64,000 nt of DNA from CAJJDF01 sp965655625 (GCA_965655625.1 CBFHHA010000001.1:1-64000), one strand, 5' to 3'. Shown: positions 49,498-59,179, numbered from the stretch's first letter. The notes: a model not told the origin generated them from the sequence alone. Program-made: numbers and translations.

Positions 49498-52400
49498 TTA
49501 GTTTTTTGTCATATTCCTAAGCTCTCCTATTGCTTGTGAAATAGAGTGAACCCCACTGAACACAAGCCTTAATTTATTGTTTCGTTCGCTCATTTTACAG
49601 TTTCTCGGGTTGGTTTGAATGAACATCAGAACTCGAGTAAACGAATCGGACTCGAAGTAAGCTGATTGCTGATTAGAAGGGAAGTAACAAATCATTTTTT
49701 CTTGTTTCAAAATCATTTTTTCAAACCCTATTTCTTTCGAGAGCCATTTCAATCGGATGGTTTTTAATAACTCCGAGGTCTCTTCGGGAACGTCTCCAAA
49801 CCTATCTTTCAGGTTTTTTCTGTAAGCGTCCAGTTCTTCTTTGGTTTTTACCTCGTCCAACTCTTGGTAAAGCGTCAACCTTTCGGTAATTTGGTTCACG
49901 TACGTGTCTGGAATCAATAATTCTAAGTCTGTTTCTAATTGAAAGTCTTCTATTTCAAAAAACTTGTCGTTTTTCTCGTCTTTGAATAATTCTTTGAACT
50001 CGTTGGTTTTCAGTTCTTCTATCGTTTCGTTGAGAATTTTCTGGTAAGTTGCAAAACCAATGTCATTGATATATCCACTTTGGCTTGCTCCCAATAAATC
50101 TCCTGCTCCTCTAATGTCCAAATCTTTCATTGCAATATTAAACCCACTTCCCAAATCACTGTGCTGCTCAATAGCATTAAGTCTTTTGGTCGCATCATCA
50201 CTAAGCATATGCCTAGGCGGAGTAATTAAATAACAAAAAGCCTTTTTGTTAGACCTTCCTATTCTTCCCCTCATTTGATGCAAATCGCTCAGCCCAAAAT
50301 TATTTGCGTTGTTTATTATCATGGTATTGGCGTTTGGCACATCAATTCCTGATTCTATAATCGAAGTAGCTACCAATACATCATACATTCCGTTGATGAA
50401 GTCCATCAAAGTGGCTTCCATTTTCTGACCTTCCATTTGCCCGTGAATAATTGCAACTTTTGCATCCGGAACTAATCTCTGAATCATACCCGCTACTTCT
50501 TTGATGTTTTGAACTCGGTTGTTTACAAAATACACTTGTCCACCGCGTTGCATCTCATACGAAACTGCATTTCTTATTGTTTCTTCATTGAAAGTATGAA
50601 TCTGTGTATCAATAGGTTGCCTATTAGGTGGAGGAGTGTTAATGACTGATAAATCTCGAGCGCCCATTAATGAAAACTGCAAAGTTCTTGGAATTGGAGT
50701 TGCCGTCAAAGTCAGAGAATCTACGTTCTCTTTCATTGTTTTTAGCTTATCTTTTACTCCTACGCCAAATTTTTGTTCTTCGTCCACAATGAGCAAACCA
50801 AGGTCTTTAAATTTCACTTTTTTACCCGCAATTTTGTGTGTACCAATCAAAATATCAATCTCTCCTTTTTCAAGTCTTTCGAGTGTATCTTTTACTTTTT
50901 TTGGAGATTTAAATCTATTGAGGTAATCTACTTTGCAGGGGAACTCCTTGAGCCTTTCGTTGAAGCTTCGATAATGCTGTAAACTCAATATTGTCGTAGG
51001 CACCAAAATTGCCACCTGCTTGCTGTCCGCAACGGCCTTAAAAGCAGCTCTTATTGCTATTTCTGTTTTTCCAAAACCCACATCCCCGCAAACAAGCCGA
51101 TCCATAGGGATATCTGTTTCCATGTCTTCTTTTACGGCCAGAGTTGCTTTGTGCTGATCGGGAGTGTCTTCATACATAAAAGAAGCCTCCAACTCGTGCT
51201 GCAAATAGGTGTCTGGCGAAAAAGCAAAACCTTCTTTCATTCTTCTTTTGGCATAAAGTTGAATTAAATCAAATGCAACCTCCTTTACTCGCTTTTTTGT
51301 TTTGGCCTTTAATGCTTTCCAAGCGGGTGTTCCCAGTTTGTTTATTTTAGGCTTTTTACTGTCTTTGCTCGAAAACTTAGAGATACGATGAAGCGAATGA
51401 ATGCTTACGTATAGCACATCGCCTCCGTCATACAATAGCCGTATTGCTTCTTGTTCTTTTCCGTTTACATCAATTTTTTCTAGTCCCGAAAAAGTTCCTA
51501 CTCCGTGGTCAATATGAACAATAAAATCTCCTTTTTTCAGTCCATAAATTTCCTTCAAGCTTACAGCCTCTTTCGATTGTTTGTAGCCCTCTTTTATTTT
51601 AAATTTATGGTATCTTTCAAAGATTTGATGGTCTGTGTAACAAACTATTTTAAGGTCGTTATCTATAAATCCTTTGTCGATACTGGTATGGATGGGAGTA
51701 AATTCTGCCTCCTTTTCTATGTCGTCAAAAATGTCCTCTAATCTCTGGACTTGATTAGGGTTATCCGAAAACAAATAATTTTCGTATTCTGCTTGTGTAT
51801 TTTCTTTGAGGTTCTGCGCCAGTAAATCAAATTTTTTGTTGAAAGACGGTTGGGGCGATTGGCTAAAGAAAATCGTCTCTTTGCTCAAGTAAATTTCGTT
51901 TCCAAACTCAACTCCTGTGAATTCGCTCAACTCTTTTTCAAACTCTATGGAGTTGATATACAACTCGTTTGGCGGTAGTCTTCTTAGTTCGTTTTCGAGT
52001 TGGTTGTAGGTGTACAAAGCTTTGTCGAAACCTTGTTCTATTTTCTTTTTTGAGGTAGAAAAAGAATGCAGCCAAATAATCGATTTATGAGAAATAAATT
52101 CGAAAAAAGAAGTCCTGGACTCCTGCAATAGTTCTGCCTGAACGTTTGGCGTGATGGTTATTTTCTTGTGCGTATTAATGGAAAGTTGATCCGCGATATT
52201 AAAACTTCTAATGGAATCTACTTCATCTCCAAAAAATTCGATTCGAAAAGGATTATCAAACGAAAACGAAAAGACATCAACAATTCCTCCACGAACCGAA
52301 AACTGTCCTGGTTCGTACACATAATCTACTTTGTGAAAATGGCTTTCGATAAAAAGCTCGTTCAGAAAATCAATGGAATATTTATCTCCCACGTGAATAT

Positions 52401-52845
52401 CTAAGGTGCTTTTTCGTAAAGATTTTTTGGTAATTACCTTTTCTACCATCGCCTCAGGGTAAGAAATAACCACACTATTTTTTCTGTTTTTCGAAATAGC
52501 GTTTAACACTTCTGTTCTTAACAACACATTGGCATTATCTGTAGATTCTATTTGGTAAGGCCGTTTGTAGGAAGCAGGGTAGAAGTAAAGTTTTTTCTTT
52601 TTATTCCCTTCGTTTATATTCTCTAATGTGTTAAAAAAATACACCGCCTCTTCTTTGTCCTGAAACATAAACAACTGAAGATCTTCCTGTTCGGAGAAAA
52701 TTGCAGAAGAAATAAAGGAGAGGGAAGATCCTACAGTTCCTTTGATGTGGGTGTAGCCTTGCTTGTTTGATATCGAATTTTGAAGATCAATTACGGGGGA
52801 AGAAGTTTTGTACTTCTCAATGATTAACGAAGAGTCTGTTTTCAT
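49498..52845 (-). CDS. mfd: Transcription-repair coupling factor Mfd
   Basis: 1115 residues. It releases RNA polymerase stalled at DNA damage and recruits UvrA. The UvrB-like N-terminal module (about 1-340, with YKRPYQIESTDNANVLLRTEVL) is followed by the CarD-like RNA polymerase-interacting domain (about 415-490, LKKGDFIVHIDHGVGTFSGLEKI). The RecG-like helicase follows, with Walker A CGDVGFGKTE (about 590), box II VDEEQKFGV, motif III LTATPIPRTLQFS, and QMRGRIGRSNKKAFCYL. The TRCF C-terminal domain (LELLIPDTYVNQITERLTLYQEL) ends it. Confidence 0.96.
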   Translation of the reverse strand: MKTDSSLIIEKYKTSSPVIDLQNSISNKQGYTHIKGTVGSSLSFISSAIFSEQEDLQLFMFQDKEEAVYFFNTLENINEGNKKKKLYFYPASYKRPYQIESTDNANVLLRTEVLNAISKNRKNSVVISYPEAMVEKVITKKSLRKSTLDIHVGDKYSIDFLNELFIESHFHKVDYVYEPGQFSVRGGIVDVFSFSFDNPFRIEFFGDEVDSIRSFNIADQLSINTHKKITITPNVQAELLQESRTSFFEFISHKSIIWLHSFSTSKKKIEQGFDKALYTYNQLENELRRLPPNELYINSIEFEKELSEFTGVEFGNEIYLSKETIFFSQSPQPSFNKKFDLLAQNLKENTQAEYENYLFSDNPNQVQRLEDIFDDIEKEAEFTPIHTSIDKGFIDNDLKIVCYTDHQIFERYHKFKIKEGYKQSKEAVSLKEIYGLKKGDFIVHIDHGVGTFSGLEKIDVNGKEQEAIRLLYDGGDVLYVSIHSLHRISKFSSKDSKKPKINKLGTPAWKALKAKTKKRVKEVAFDLIQLYAKRRMKEGFAFSPDTYLQHELEASFMYEDTPDQHKATLAVKEDMETDIPMDRLVCGDVGFGKTEIAIRAAFKAVADSKQVAILVPTTILSLQHYRSFNERLKEFPCKVDYLNRFKSPKKVKDTLERLEKGEIDILIGTHKIAGKKVKFKDLGLLIVDEEQKFGVGVKDKLKTMKENVDSLTLTATPIPRTLQFSLMGARDLSVINTPPPNRQPIDTQIHTFNEETIRNAVSYEMQRGGQVYFVNNRVQNIKEVAGMIQRLVPDAKVAIIHGQMEGQKMEATLMDFINGMYDVLVATSIIESGIDVPNANTMIINNANNFGLSDLHQMRGRIGRSNKKAFCYLITPPRHMLSDDATKRLNAIEQHSDLGSGFNIAMKDLDIRGAGDLLGASQSGYINDIGFATYQKILNETIEELKTNEFKELFKDEKNDKFFEIEDFQLETDLELLIPDTYVNQITERLTLYQELDEVKTKEELDAYRKNLKDRFGDVPEETSELLKTIRLKWLSKEIGFEKMILKQEKMICYFPSNQQSAYFESDSFTRVLMFIQTNPRNCKMSERNNKLRLVFSGVHSISQAIGELRNMTKN

Positions 52846-52861
52846 TCTGGGTTAATTGTCG

Positions 52862-52869
52862 CAAAGATA
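52862..52869 (-). promoter_or_regulatory. Putative -7 element for mfd
   Basis: On the minus strand TATCTTTG matches TAnnTTTG, 16 bases before the mfd ATG. No good -33 TTG at correct spacing was found; the call rests on the -7 match only. Confidence 0.4.
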
Positions 52870-52968
52870 GTAAATGCAACTTGGAAAAGTGGATTCGTTC
52901 TGATTGCTTTTTATGATTCTCATTTTTGGAATAAAATCTGTATTTTTACCTAATTGTAATCGAACCAA

Positions 52969-55900
52969 ATGAGCAAAAACAAAGGCATATTAATCCAGAA
53001 GCTGGATGAGTTTGTGAGGAAGTATTACAAAAACCTGCTTATAAAAGGAGGAATCTATACGTTTGCTATCGTTTGTATGTTTTTTCTGTCGCTTATTTTG
53101 CTCGAATATTATGGCAATTTCAACTCTACTTTCAGAAGCTTCCTTTTTTTTAGTTTCCTTGCTATTTCTACAATCACCCTTCTTCGATTCATTGCTATTC
53201 CTTTATTCAAGCTTAATAAACTAGGGAAAGTGTTGGATTACGATGCGGCAGCCAAAATTATTGGAGCTCATTTTGGTGAGGTAAAAGATAAGTTGCTTAA
53301 CACGCTTCAATTAATCCAAACGGGAGACTCCTCCAGCAACGAATTGGTAGAGTATAGCATTAATCAAAAGATAGAAGAGTTAAAACCGATCAAATTTTCA
53401 ACGGCCATTGACTTTTCTGGGAACAAAAAGTACCTCAAGTTTGCTTTGCTCCCTGTACTCGTTTTCTTTCTTATTCTTTTTGTGAATGCACGAATTTTAA
53501 AGGATGGAACAAATCGAATAGTCAACTACAACCAAGAATTTGTGCCTGCTGCTCCGTTTCAGTTTGTAGTTACGAACCCAAGTATGACCGTTGTGGAAAA
53601 CGAGGATTTTGAGCTGGCACTGACCATAATTGGGAATGAAATCCCAAACGAAGTGTACTTAGAAATGGGCGGGAGCGAAATTAAATTGAGGAAAACAGCT
53701 AAAACGGAATTTAGATACACGTTCAACAATGTACAGAATAAAAAAACGTTTCGTTTTCGAGCTGCAGGATTTAACTCACAGAATTATCAAATTACTCCTA
53801 TCATAAAGCCTATCGTTATGGGGTACAAGGTGAGTGTCGCTTTTCCGTCCTACACGAAAATCCCTGCCGTATCTTACGAGAATATAAGTCAGATTTCTGT
53901 CCCAGAAGGAAGTAAAATTTCTTGGGTATTTAATACCAAAAACACTTCCACAATTTCTTTTCTTGACGGAAAAGAAAAACAGTCCTTAGCTGAAACAACA
54001 AAAGGAAATTACCAAACCTCTAGAACGATAAAAAATGACGGTGTTTTTTCTTTGAAAGTAGAGAATGACTTTATGAAAAACCCCGATTCTATTTTATTCT
54101 CTGTGCAAGCAATTAAAGATGAGTTTCCTCAAATTGCTGCGACCGAAAAACAAGATAGTTTGACGCCCCGATTTAGTTATTTTAAGGGAAGTATTTCAGA
54201 TGACTATGGGTTTTCTAAGCTTACATTTAACTTTCGTAAATATCACCAAGACTCGAGCGAAAAAAGGAGTGAATTTACCACTTTGCCTATTGATTTTACC
54301 TCAGGATTCAACCAATCCCTATTTTATCATGTTTGGAATCAGAAAGACTTGGACCTTCAGCTCGGAGAGGTCGCAGAATACTATTTTGAAGTATGGGATA
54401 ACGATGGAGTAAATGGAGCAAAATCTACTAAATCTATCGTTCAAAAAATGGAAGCTCCTAATGCAGAAGAATTTGATAAGAAACAAGAGGAGCGAAGTGA
54501 ATCAATCAAGGATGAGCTAGAAAAAAACATTGAAAAATCACAGAAAATTCAAGAGCAATTAAAACAATTGAGCGAATCTATTTTGGACAAAAAAGAAGCT
54601 GACTGGCAAGATAAAAAACGGATGAAAGAGTTGATTCAACAACAAAAAGAATTGAACTCAAAGAATAAAAGTTTGCTGAATGAAACGAAGAAAAAAAACG
54701 AAGAAAAAAATCAGTTTGACCAATCGAATGAAAAGTCTAAGGAGCGGCAAGAAAAGCTTGAAAAATTAATGGAAGACCTCAATAGCGAAGAAATGGAAAA
54801 GCTATACGAGCAACTAGAAAAAATGATGGAGAAGCTCGATAAGAAAAAGCTTCAGCAGTCTTTAGAAAAAATGGACTTAGAAAACACAGATTTGAAAAAG
54901 GAAATGGAAAGAACTCTGGAACTTTTTAAACAAATGGAAATGGATGAAAAGCTTGAAGAGTTTGCCAACAAAATGGAGGAACTGGCAAAAAAGCAAGAGG
55001 AATTGGCAAACAAAAAAGAGGATTCCAAGGAAGAGCAAGATAAGCTAAACGAGGAGTTCATAGAGGCGGAAGAACAACTGGATAAGATAAAAGAAAAGAA
55101 TAACGAATTAGAGAATAAAAAAGAATTGGACGAGCTTGAGCAGGAGAAAGAGGAAATTAAGGAGGAAATGAAAGAAAGTTCTGAAAGTATTGAAAAGAAT
55201 AAACAAGATAAGGCGAACGATAGCCAGAAAGATGCCTCTGAAAAAATGAAATCAGCGGCAGCAAAAGCCAAAGAGCAAATGTCTTCGAGTGCAGAAAGCT
55301 CTCAAGAAAACATAGAGGATTTGAGAGCTCTTCTCGAAAACTTACTTTCTCTTTCATTTGACCAAGAATCGGTATTATCAGAAATTAAAATAACGAACGT
55401 AAACGACCCAAAATATGTCGCTTTAGGCCAACAACAAGTAAAACTTAAAGCAGATGCCAAAATGATTGAAGACTCATTGGTGGCTTTGAGTAAACGCATC
55501 GAACAAATTCAGCCCATTGTGAATAAGGAAATGAATCAAATCAATCAGGGGATTGCCAGTTCGCTGAGCTACATTGGTGAAAGAATGACCAGAAATGCTG
55601 CTCAGCAACAACAATATACGATGACAGCAGTTAATAATCTAGCTTTGCTACTGGACGAAGCAATGAAACAATTACAGAAGCAAGCTGCAGCCGAAAAGAA
55701 ACCTGGAAGTGGGAGTTGCAACAATCCTGGGGGATCCAATCCAAAACCAGGCCTTATGCCAAGCCTAAAAGATGCCCAGGGTAAGGCGGGAGAAGCATTA
55801 AAAAAACTTAAAAAAGCAGGTGAAAAAGGAAAAGGAGAGGGGCGAGGCGAAAAAGGAAACAGCGAAGAGCTAGCTAAAATGGCTGCTGAGCAAGCAATGC

Positions 55901-56280
55901 TTCGAAAAGCTATTCAAGAATTGAGTCAGGAGCTCAATGGAGATGGAAGCGGAATGGGAAATGAATTTAAAAAAATTGAAAAAGCTCTGGAAAGTGTGGA
56001 AGAAGATATTGTGAATAACAACATCGACAAAGAGACAATCTCTCGACAAAGAGAAATTTTAACACGTCTTTTGAAATCGGAAAAAGCACTAATGGAAAGA
56101 GAAATGGACGAAAAAAGAGAATCGCAAAGTGTTAAAAAACAATTAATAAGTAACCCTGACGAGTTCTTACAGTATAAGAAACAAAAAGAGAAAGAAATTG
56201 AATTATTAAAAACGATACCTGGTTCTTTATCCCCATACTACAAGAACAGAGTAACGGATTATTTTAATCAATCGAAATAG
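52969..56280 (+). CDS. DUF4175 family large membrane protein with a long coiled coil
   Basis: 1103 residues, no characterised function. Two N-terminal transmembrane helices (about 25-48 and 52-75) and a third (about 155-172) anchor it. A beta-rich region with Ig-like strands follows (about 190-480). A very long, extremely charged coiled coil comes next (about 495-790), made mostly of Lys, Glu, Gln and Asp (for example KMEELAKKQEELANKKEDSKEEQ). Then a helical region, a Gly/Lys-rich linker (GEKGKGEGRGEKGN) and a helical end. This matches the Bacteroidetes DUF4175 family. It starts a group with an RsbW-like ATPase, ybeY and mnmG. The role may be envelope-related, but this is only a guess. Confidence 0.85.
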   Translation: MSKNKGILIQKLDEFVRKYYKNLLIKGGIYTFAIVCMFFLSLILLEYYGNFNSTFRSFLFFSFLAISTITLLRFIAIPLFKLNKLGKVLDYDAAAKIIGAHFGEVKDKLLNTLQLIQTGDSSSNELVEYSINQKIEELKPIKFSTAIDFSGNKKYLKFALLPVLVFFLILFVNARILKDGTNRIVNYNQEFVPAAPFQFVVTNPSMTVVENEDFELALTIIGNEIPNEVYLEMGGSEIKLRKTAKTEFRYTFNNVQNKKTFRFRAAGFNSQNYQITPIIKPIVMGYKVSVAFPSYTKIPAVSYENISQISVPEGSKISWVFNTKNTSTISFLDGKEKQSLAETTKGNYQTSRTIKNDGVFSLKVENDFMKNPDSILFSVQAIKDEFPQIAATEKQDSLTPRFSYFKGSISDDYGFSKLTFNFRKYHQDSSEKRSEFTTLPIDFTSGFNQSLFYHVWNQKDLDLQLGEVAEYYFEVWDNDGVNGAKSTKSIVQKMEAPNAEEFDKKQEERSESIKDELEKNIEKSQKIQEQLKQLSESILDKKEADWQDKKRMKELIQQQKELNSKNKSLLNETKKKNEEKNQFDQSNEKSKERQEKLEKLMEDLNSEEMEKLYEQLEKMMEKLDKKKLQQSLEKMDLENTDLKKEMERTLELFKQMEMDEKLEEFANKMEELAKKQEELANKKEDSKEEQDKLNEEFIEAEEQLDKIKEKNNELENKKELDELEQEKEEIKEEMKESSESIEKNKQDKANDSQKDASEKMKSAAAKAKEQMSSSAESSQENIEDLRALLENLLSLSFDQESVLSEIKITNVNDPKYVALGQQQVKLKADAKMIEDSLVALSKRIEQIQPIVNKEMNQINQGIASSLSYIGERMTRNAAQQQQYTMTAVNNLALLLDEAMKQLQKQAAAEKKPGSGSCNNPGGSNPKPGLMPSLKDAQGKAGEALKKLKKAGEKGKGEGRGEKGNSEELAKMAAEQAMLRKAIQELSQELNGDGSGMGNEFKKIEKALESVEEDIVNNNIDKETISRQREILTRLLKSEKALMEREMDEKRESQSVKKQLISNPDEFLQYKKQKEKEIELLKTIPGSLSPYYKNRVTDYFNQSK

Positions 56281-56283
56281 ACC

Positions 56284-56700
56284 ATGGAAGAAACACTTAT
56301 TAAAGAAACATTAATTCTGGATTCCAACCAAGACAGTATCAATAAAGTAAATGCTTTTGTAGATGAAATATTCGCTAAACACAGCGATAAATTAAAAGAT
56401 TCTTACGGAAACATAATTATCGCACTAACGGAAGGAGTGAATAATGCCATTACACACGGAAACAAATTAGACAACTCAAAAAAAGTAACAGTTCACTTCG
56501 CACTGCTCTCCTTTGGAGTTTCTTTTACCATCACGGACGAAGGAACCGGTTTTGACTATACTCAGATACCTGATCCTACTGCCTCTGAAAACTTAGAGAA
56601 AATAAATGGCAGGGGAATCTTTCTGATGATTCAACTTGCAGACAAAATTGAATTTCGAGAAAATGGTAAAAAAATTGAATTGATTTTTAACTTTGCCTAA
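56284..56700 (+). CDS. RsbW/SpoIIAB-like ATP-binding regulator (HATPase)
   Basis: 138 residues, a lone histidine-kinase-type ATPase domain. Motifs: N-box ALTEGVNNAITHGNK (48-61), G1 TDEGTGFDYTQIPDPT (84-99), G2 INGRGIFLMIQLAD (107-120). Proteins of this type act as anti-sigma serine kinases, but no sigma factor or anti-anti-sigma gene is next to it, so its partner is unknown. It starts 3 bases after the DUF4175 gene and overlaps ybeY by 1 base. Confidence 0.85.
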   Translation: MEETLIKETLILDSNQDSINKVNAFVDEIFAKHSDKLKDSYGNIIIALTEGVNNAITHGNKLDNSKKVTVHFALLSFGVSFTITDEGTGFDYTQIPDPTASENLEKINGRGIFLMIQLADKIEFRENGKKIELIFNFA

Positions 56701-57140
56701 TGCAGCACGACCTTATATCCTTCTTTTCTGAGTCAGTGGAATTTCAGCTAATCGATAAGACAAGGTATAGCCAGTGGATCTCAGAATTGATCAAACAACA
56801 AGGCAAAAACCTTGGTGAAATTAGTTACATCTTTTGTTCAGACGACTATTTGCATGAACTTAATTTAGCACATTTAAATCATGACACTCTCACCGATATT
56901 ATCACATTTGACTACACCCATGCTGGAATAATCTCTGGAGATTTATTTATTAGCGTGGATAGGGTAAAAGAAAACGCAGCTAGTTTTCAGGTCGATTTTT
57001 TATTAGAAATGAAACGTGTTATGGCCCATGGAGTTCTTCACCTAATTGGGTTCAACGACAAAACTACAGCAGAAAAAAAAGTGATGAGAAAAGAAGAAGA
57101 CAAGGCAATTTCACTATTTTCAAACGAGCATGACATCTAA
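56700..57140 (+). CDS. ybeY: Endoribonuclease YbeY, rRNA maturation factor
   Basis: 146 residues. It processes rRNA 3' ends and takes part in ribosome quality control. The metal-site motif is seen as AHGVLHLIGFNDKT: His110 and His114 are conserved, but the third ligand of the canonical HGxLHLxGxDH pattern falls on Asp120 (GFND). I recall a Lys/Asp-containing version in Bacteroidetes YbeYs, so this is probably a clade trait rather than loss of function. LTDIITFDYTHAGIISGDLFISVDRV is also typical. Confidence 0.93.
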   Translation: MQHDLISFFSESVEFQLIDKTRYSQWISELIKQQGKNLGEISYIFCSDDYLHELNLAHLNHDTLTDIITFDYTHAGIISGDLFISVDRVKENAASFQVDFLLEMKRVMAHGVLHLIGFNDKTTAEKKVMRKEEDKAISLFSNEHDI

Positions 57141-57149
57141 CAACTCTAC

Positions 57150-57184
57150 TTGTTACTATTCCAATTCATTATTCTCTATCTTTG
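57150..57184 (+). promoter_or_regulatory. Promoter of mnmG
   Basis: TTG (57150-57152), a 24-nt spacer, then TATCTTTG (57177-57184), a TAnnTTTG match lying 15 bases before the mnmG ATG. The spacer is at the long end of the usual range, so confidence is moderate. Confidence 0.55.
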
Positions 57185-57199
57185 TAAAAAATCGATACC

Positions 57200-59074
57200 A
57201 TGCATCCAAAATACGACTTAATTGTAGTAGGTGGCGGTCATGCAGGCTGCGAAGCTGCTGCCGCTGCTGCTAATTTAGGCTCAAGCGTTCTTTTAGTGAC
57301 CATGAACATGGAAACCATAGCACAAATGTCCTGTAATCCCGCTATGGGAGGAATCGCTAAAGGCCAGATAATCAGGGAAATAGACGCGCTAGGCGGCTAT
57401 TCAGGAATCATTACAGACCAAACCGCAATTCAATTTAAATTATTAAACAAATCCAAAGGTCCTGCCATGTGGAGTCCTCGAGCACAAAGTGACCGGAAGC
57501 GGTTTGCCGAGGCTTGGCGCATGGCGCTAGAACATACGCCAAATGTAGATTTTTGGCAAGATACGGTTACCGACTTAATTCTTAATGAAGGAAAAATAGA
57601 AGGAGTAATAACAGGAATGGGCATTGAAATTTACTCTCATTCTGTTGTTGTTACTGCAGGAACTTTCTTGAACGGAACTATTCACCTTGGCGAAAAGCAA
57701 TTTGGAGGAGGAAGAGCAGGGGAGAAAGCTTCCACTGGCATAACAGAGCGACTTATCCAAGCAGGATTTGAAGCTGGAAGAATGAAGACAGGAACTCCAC
57801 CAAGAGTGGACGGCAGAAGCTTAGATTATTCCAAAATGGAGGAACAACCAGGCGATAACAACCCGGGCAAATTTTCTTTCTCTACTTCGACCCAACCTCT
57901 CAAAAAACAAAGAAGTTGTCACATCACGTACACCAATCCTGCTGTTCATGATGTATTAAGAAAGGGGTTCGAAAAATCTCCGTTGTTCAATGGACGAATA
58001 ATTGGATCGGGGCCACGATACTGCCCTTCCATTGAAGACAAACTGGATAGGTTTGCGGAGCGCACAAGACACCAAATCTTTGTAGAGCCGGAAGGTTGGG
58101 ACACCTGCGAAGTGTACGTAAACGGATTCTCTAGTTCGCTTCCTGAGGATGTTCAATTTAATGCCTTAAGATTGATTCCGGGATTTGAAAACGCGAAAAT
58201 GTTCAGGCCAGGATACGCCATTGAGTACGACTATTTTCCGCCCACACAATTAACCTATACACTCGAAACAAAGCTCGTTGAAAACCTCTATTTTGCGGGA
58301 CAAATAAATGGAACAACTGGTTATGAAGAAGCTGCCTGCCAAGGACTCGTTGCAGGAATTAATTCTCATCAGAAAAGATATGGTAAAGAAGAGTTTATTT
58401 TGACTCGAGCAGAATCCTACATCGGTGTATTGATTGATGACCTGATAACAAAAGGAACTGAAGAACCATACAGAATGTTTACGTCACGAGCTGAGTATAG
58501 ATTACTTTTAAGACAAGACAATGCCGATATTCGATTAACTCCGAGGGGGCACGCAATTGGGTTAGCCTCGGACGAAAGAATGAAGAGAGTAGAGGATAAA
58601 ATTAAAGAAACAGAAGGTTTAATTCAACTGCTAAAAGATACGAGCGTGGATTTTGAAGCGCTCAATCCTATATTGGAAAGCAAAAAAAGTGCAACAATTT
58701 CTCAAAAAATGAAGTTCGACAAAATCGTTTCTCGTCCGAATATTTCTCTCAAGGAAATTCTTGGAACTTCGCCTACTCTTGTTTCTAAAATTACATCATT
58801 AGATTCATTGACTGAAGAAGTGCTTGAACAAGCCGAGGTGCAAATCAAATACAACGGCTACATTTCCAAAGAGCAAAATGTGGCAGACAAAATAATTAGA
58901 CTTGAAGGAACGAAGATTCCAGCTGATATGGACTACACCAAGCTTAGCTCTCTATCAAATGAGAGCAAAGAAAAGCTGAACTCAATTCAGCCTAAAACTA
59001 TCGGACAAGCTTCTCGAATTTCAGGAATAAAACCAACAGACATTAATATATTACTTATCTACCTGGGAAGATAA
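57200..59074 (+). CDS. mnmG: tRNA uridine-34 5-carboxymethylaminomethyl modification enzyme MnmG (GidA)
   Basis: 624 residues, standard length. With MnmE it modifies the wobble uridine of several tRNAs. FAD site VVGGGHAGCEAAAAAANLG (9-28), then MSCNPAMGGIAKGQIIREIDALGGYSG, MKTGTPPRVDGRSLDYSKM, and FAGQINGTTGYEEAACQGLVAG. The C-terminal MnmE-binding helical region is complete (IKYNGYISKEQNVADKI; KPTDINILLIYLG). Though preceded by ybeY, it has its own promoter-like site. In many bacteria gidA lies near the replication origin; the parS-like sites right after it fit that. Confidence 0.97.
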   Translation: MHPKYDLIVVGGGHAGCEAAAAAANLGSSVLLVTMNMETIAQMSCNPAMGGIAKGQIIREIDALGGYSGIITDQTAIQFKLLNKSKGPAMWSPRAQSDRKRFAEAWRMALEHTPNVDFWQDTVTDLILNEGKIEGVITGMGIEIYSHSVVVTAGTFLNGTIHLGEKQFGGGRAGEKASTGITERLIQAGFEAGRMKTGTPPRVDGRSLDYSKMEEQPGDNNPGKFSFSTSTQPLKKQRSCHITYTNPAVHDVLRKGFEKSPLFNGRIIGSGPRYCPSIEDKLDRFAERTRHQIFVEPEGWDTCEVYVNGFSSSLPEDVQFNALRLIPGFENAKMFRPGYAIEYDYFPPTQLTYTLETKLVENLYFAGQINGTTGYEEAACQGLVAGINSHQKRYGKEEFILTRAESYIGVLIDDLITKGTEEPYRMFTSRAEYRLLLRQDNADIRLTPRGHAIGLASDERMKRVEDKIKETEGLIQLLKDTSVDFEALNPILESKKSATISQKMKFDKIVSRPNISLKEILGTSPTLVSKITSLDSLTEEVLEQAEVQIKYNGYISKEQNVADKIIRLEGTKIPADMDYTKLSSLSNESKEKLNSIQPKTIGQASRISGIKPTDINILLIYLGR

Positions 59075-59082
59075 TCACAAAC

Positions 59083-59096
59083 GTTCCACGTGGAAC
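59083..59096. promoter_or_regulatory. parS: parS-like site 1
   Basis: GTTCCACGTGGAAC, a perfect 14-base palindrome 9 bases after the mnmG stop. It matches the ParB-binding consensus TGTTTCACGTGAAACA at the core, with T-to-C and A-to-G changes that are symmetrical. Confidence 0.65.
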
Positions 59097-59119
59097 TAAA
59101 ATTAAAACCCCGATCAGAC

Positions 59120-59133
59120 TGTTCCACGTAGAG
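59120..59133. promoter_or_regulatory. Degenerate parS-like half-site
   Basis: TGTTCCACGTAGAG: left half fits the parS pattern, right half is changed. Spacing from the other two (about 37 bases each way) supports a small cluster. Confidence 0.4.
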
Positions 59134-59149
59134 GTAGAGAACTTTACAC

Positions 59150-59179
59150 ACCCCAATGTTTCACGTGAAACATTGGGGT
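59150..59179. promoter_or_regulatory. parS: Perfect parS embedded in a 30-nt palindrome, probable mnmG terminator
   Basis: The core TGTTTCACGTGAAACA (59157-59172) is identical to the ParB/Spo0J parS consensus. Flanks CCCCAA and TTGGGG extend the inverted repeat to 30 bases with no mismatch (59150-59179). In RNA it would form a strong hairpin, though only a short T-containing tail follows, so a terminator role is less certain than the parS identity. Confidence 0.8.

Noticed and set aside
54852..55271. Long Ser-rich open frame on the minus strand within the DUF4175 gene
   Set aside because: It is the antisense of the Lys/Glu-rich coiled coil, which naturally lacks stops in that frame; no start context or homology.
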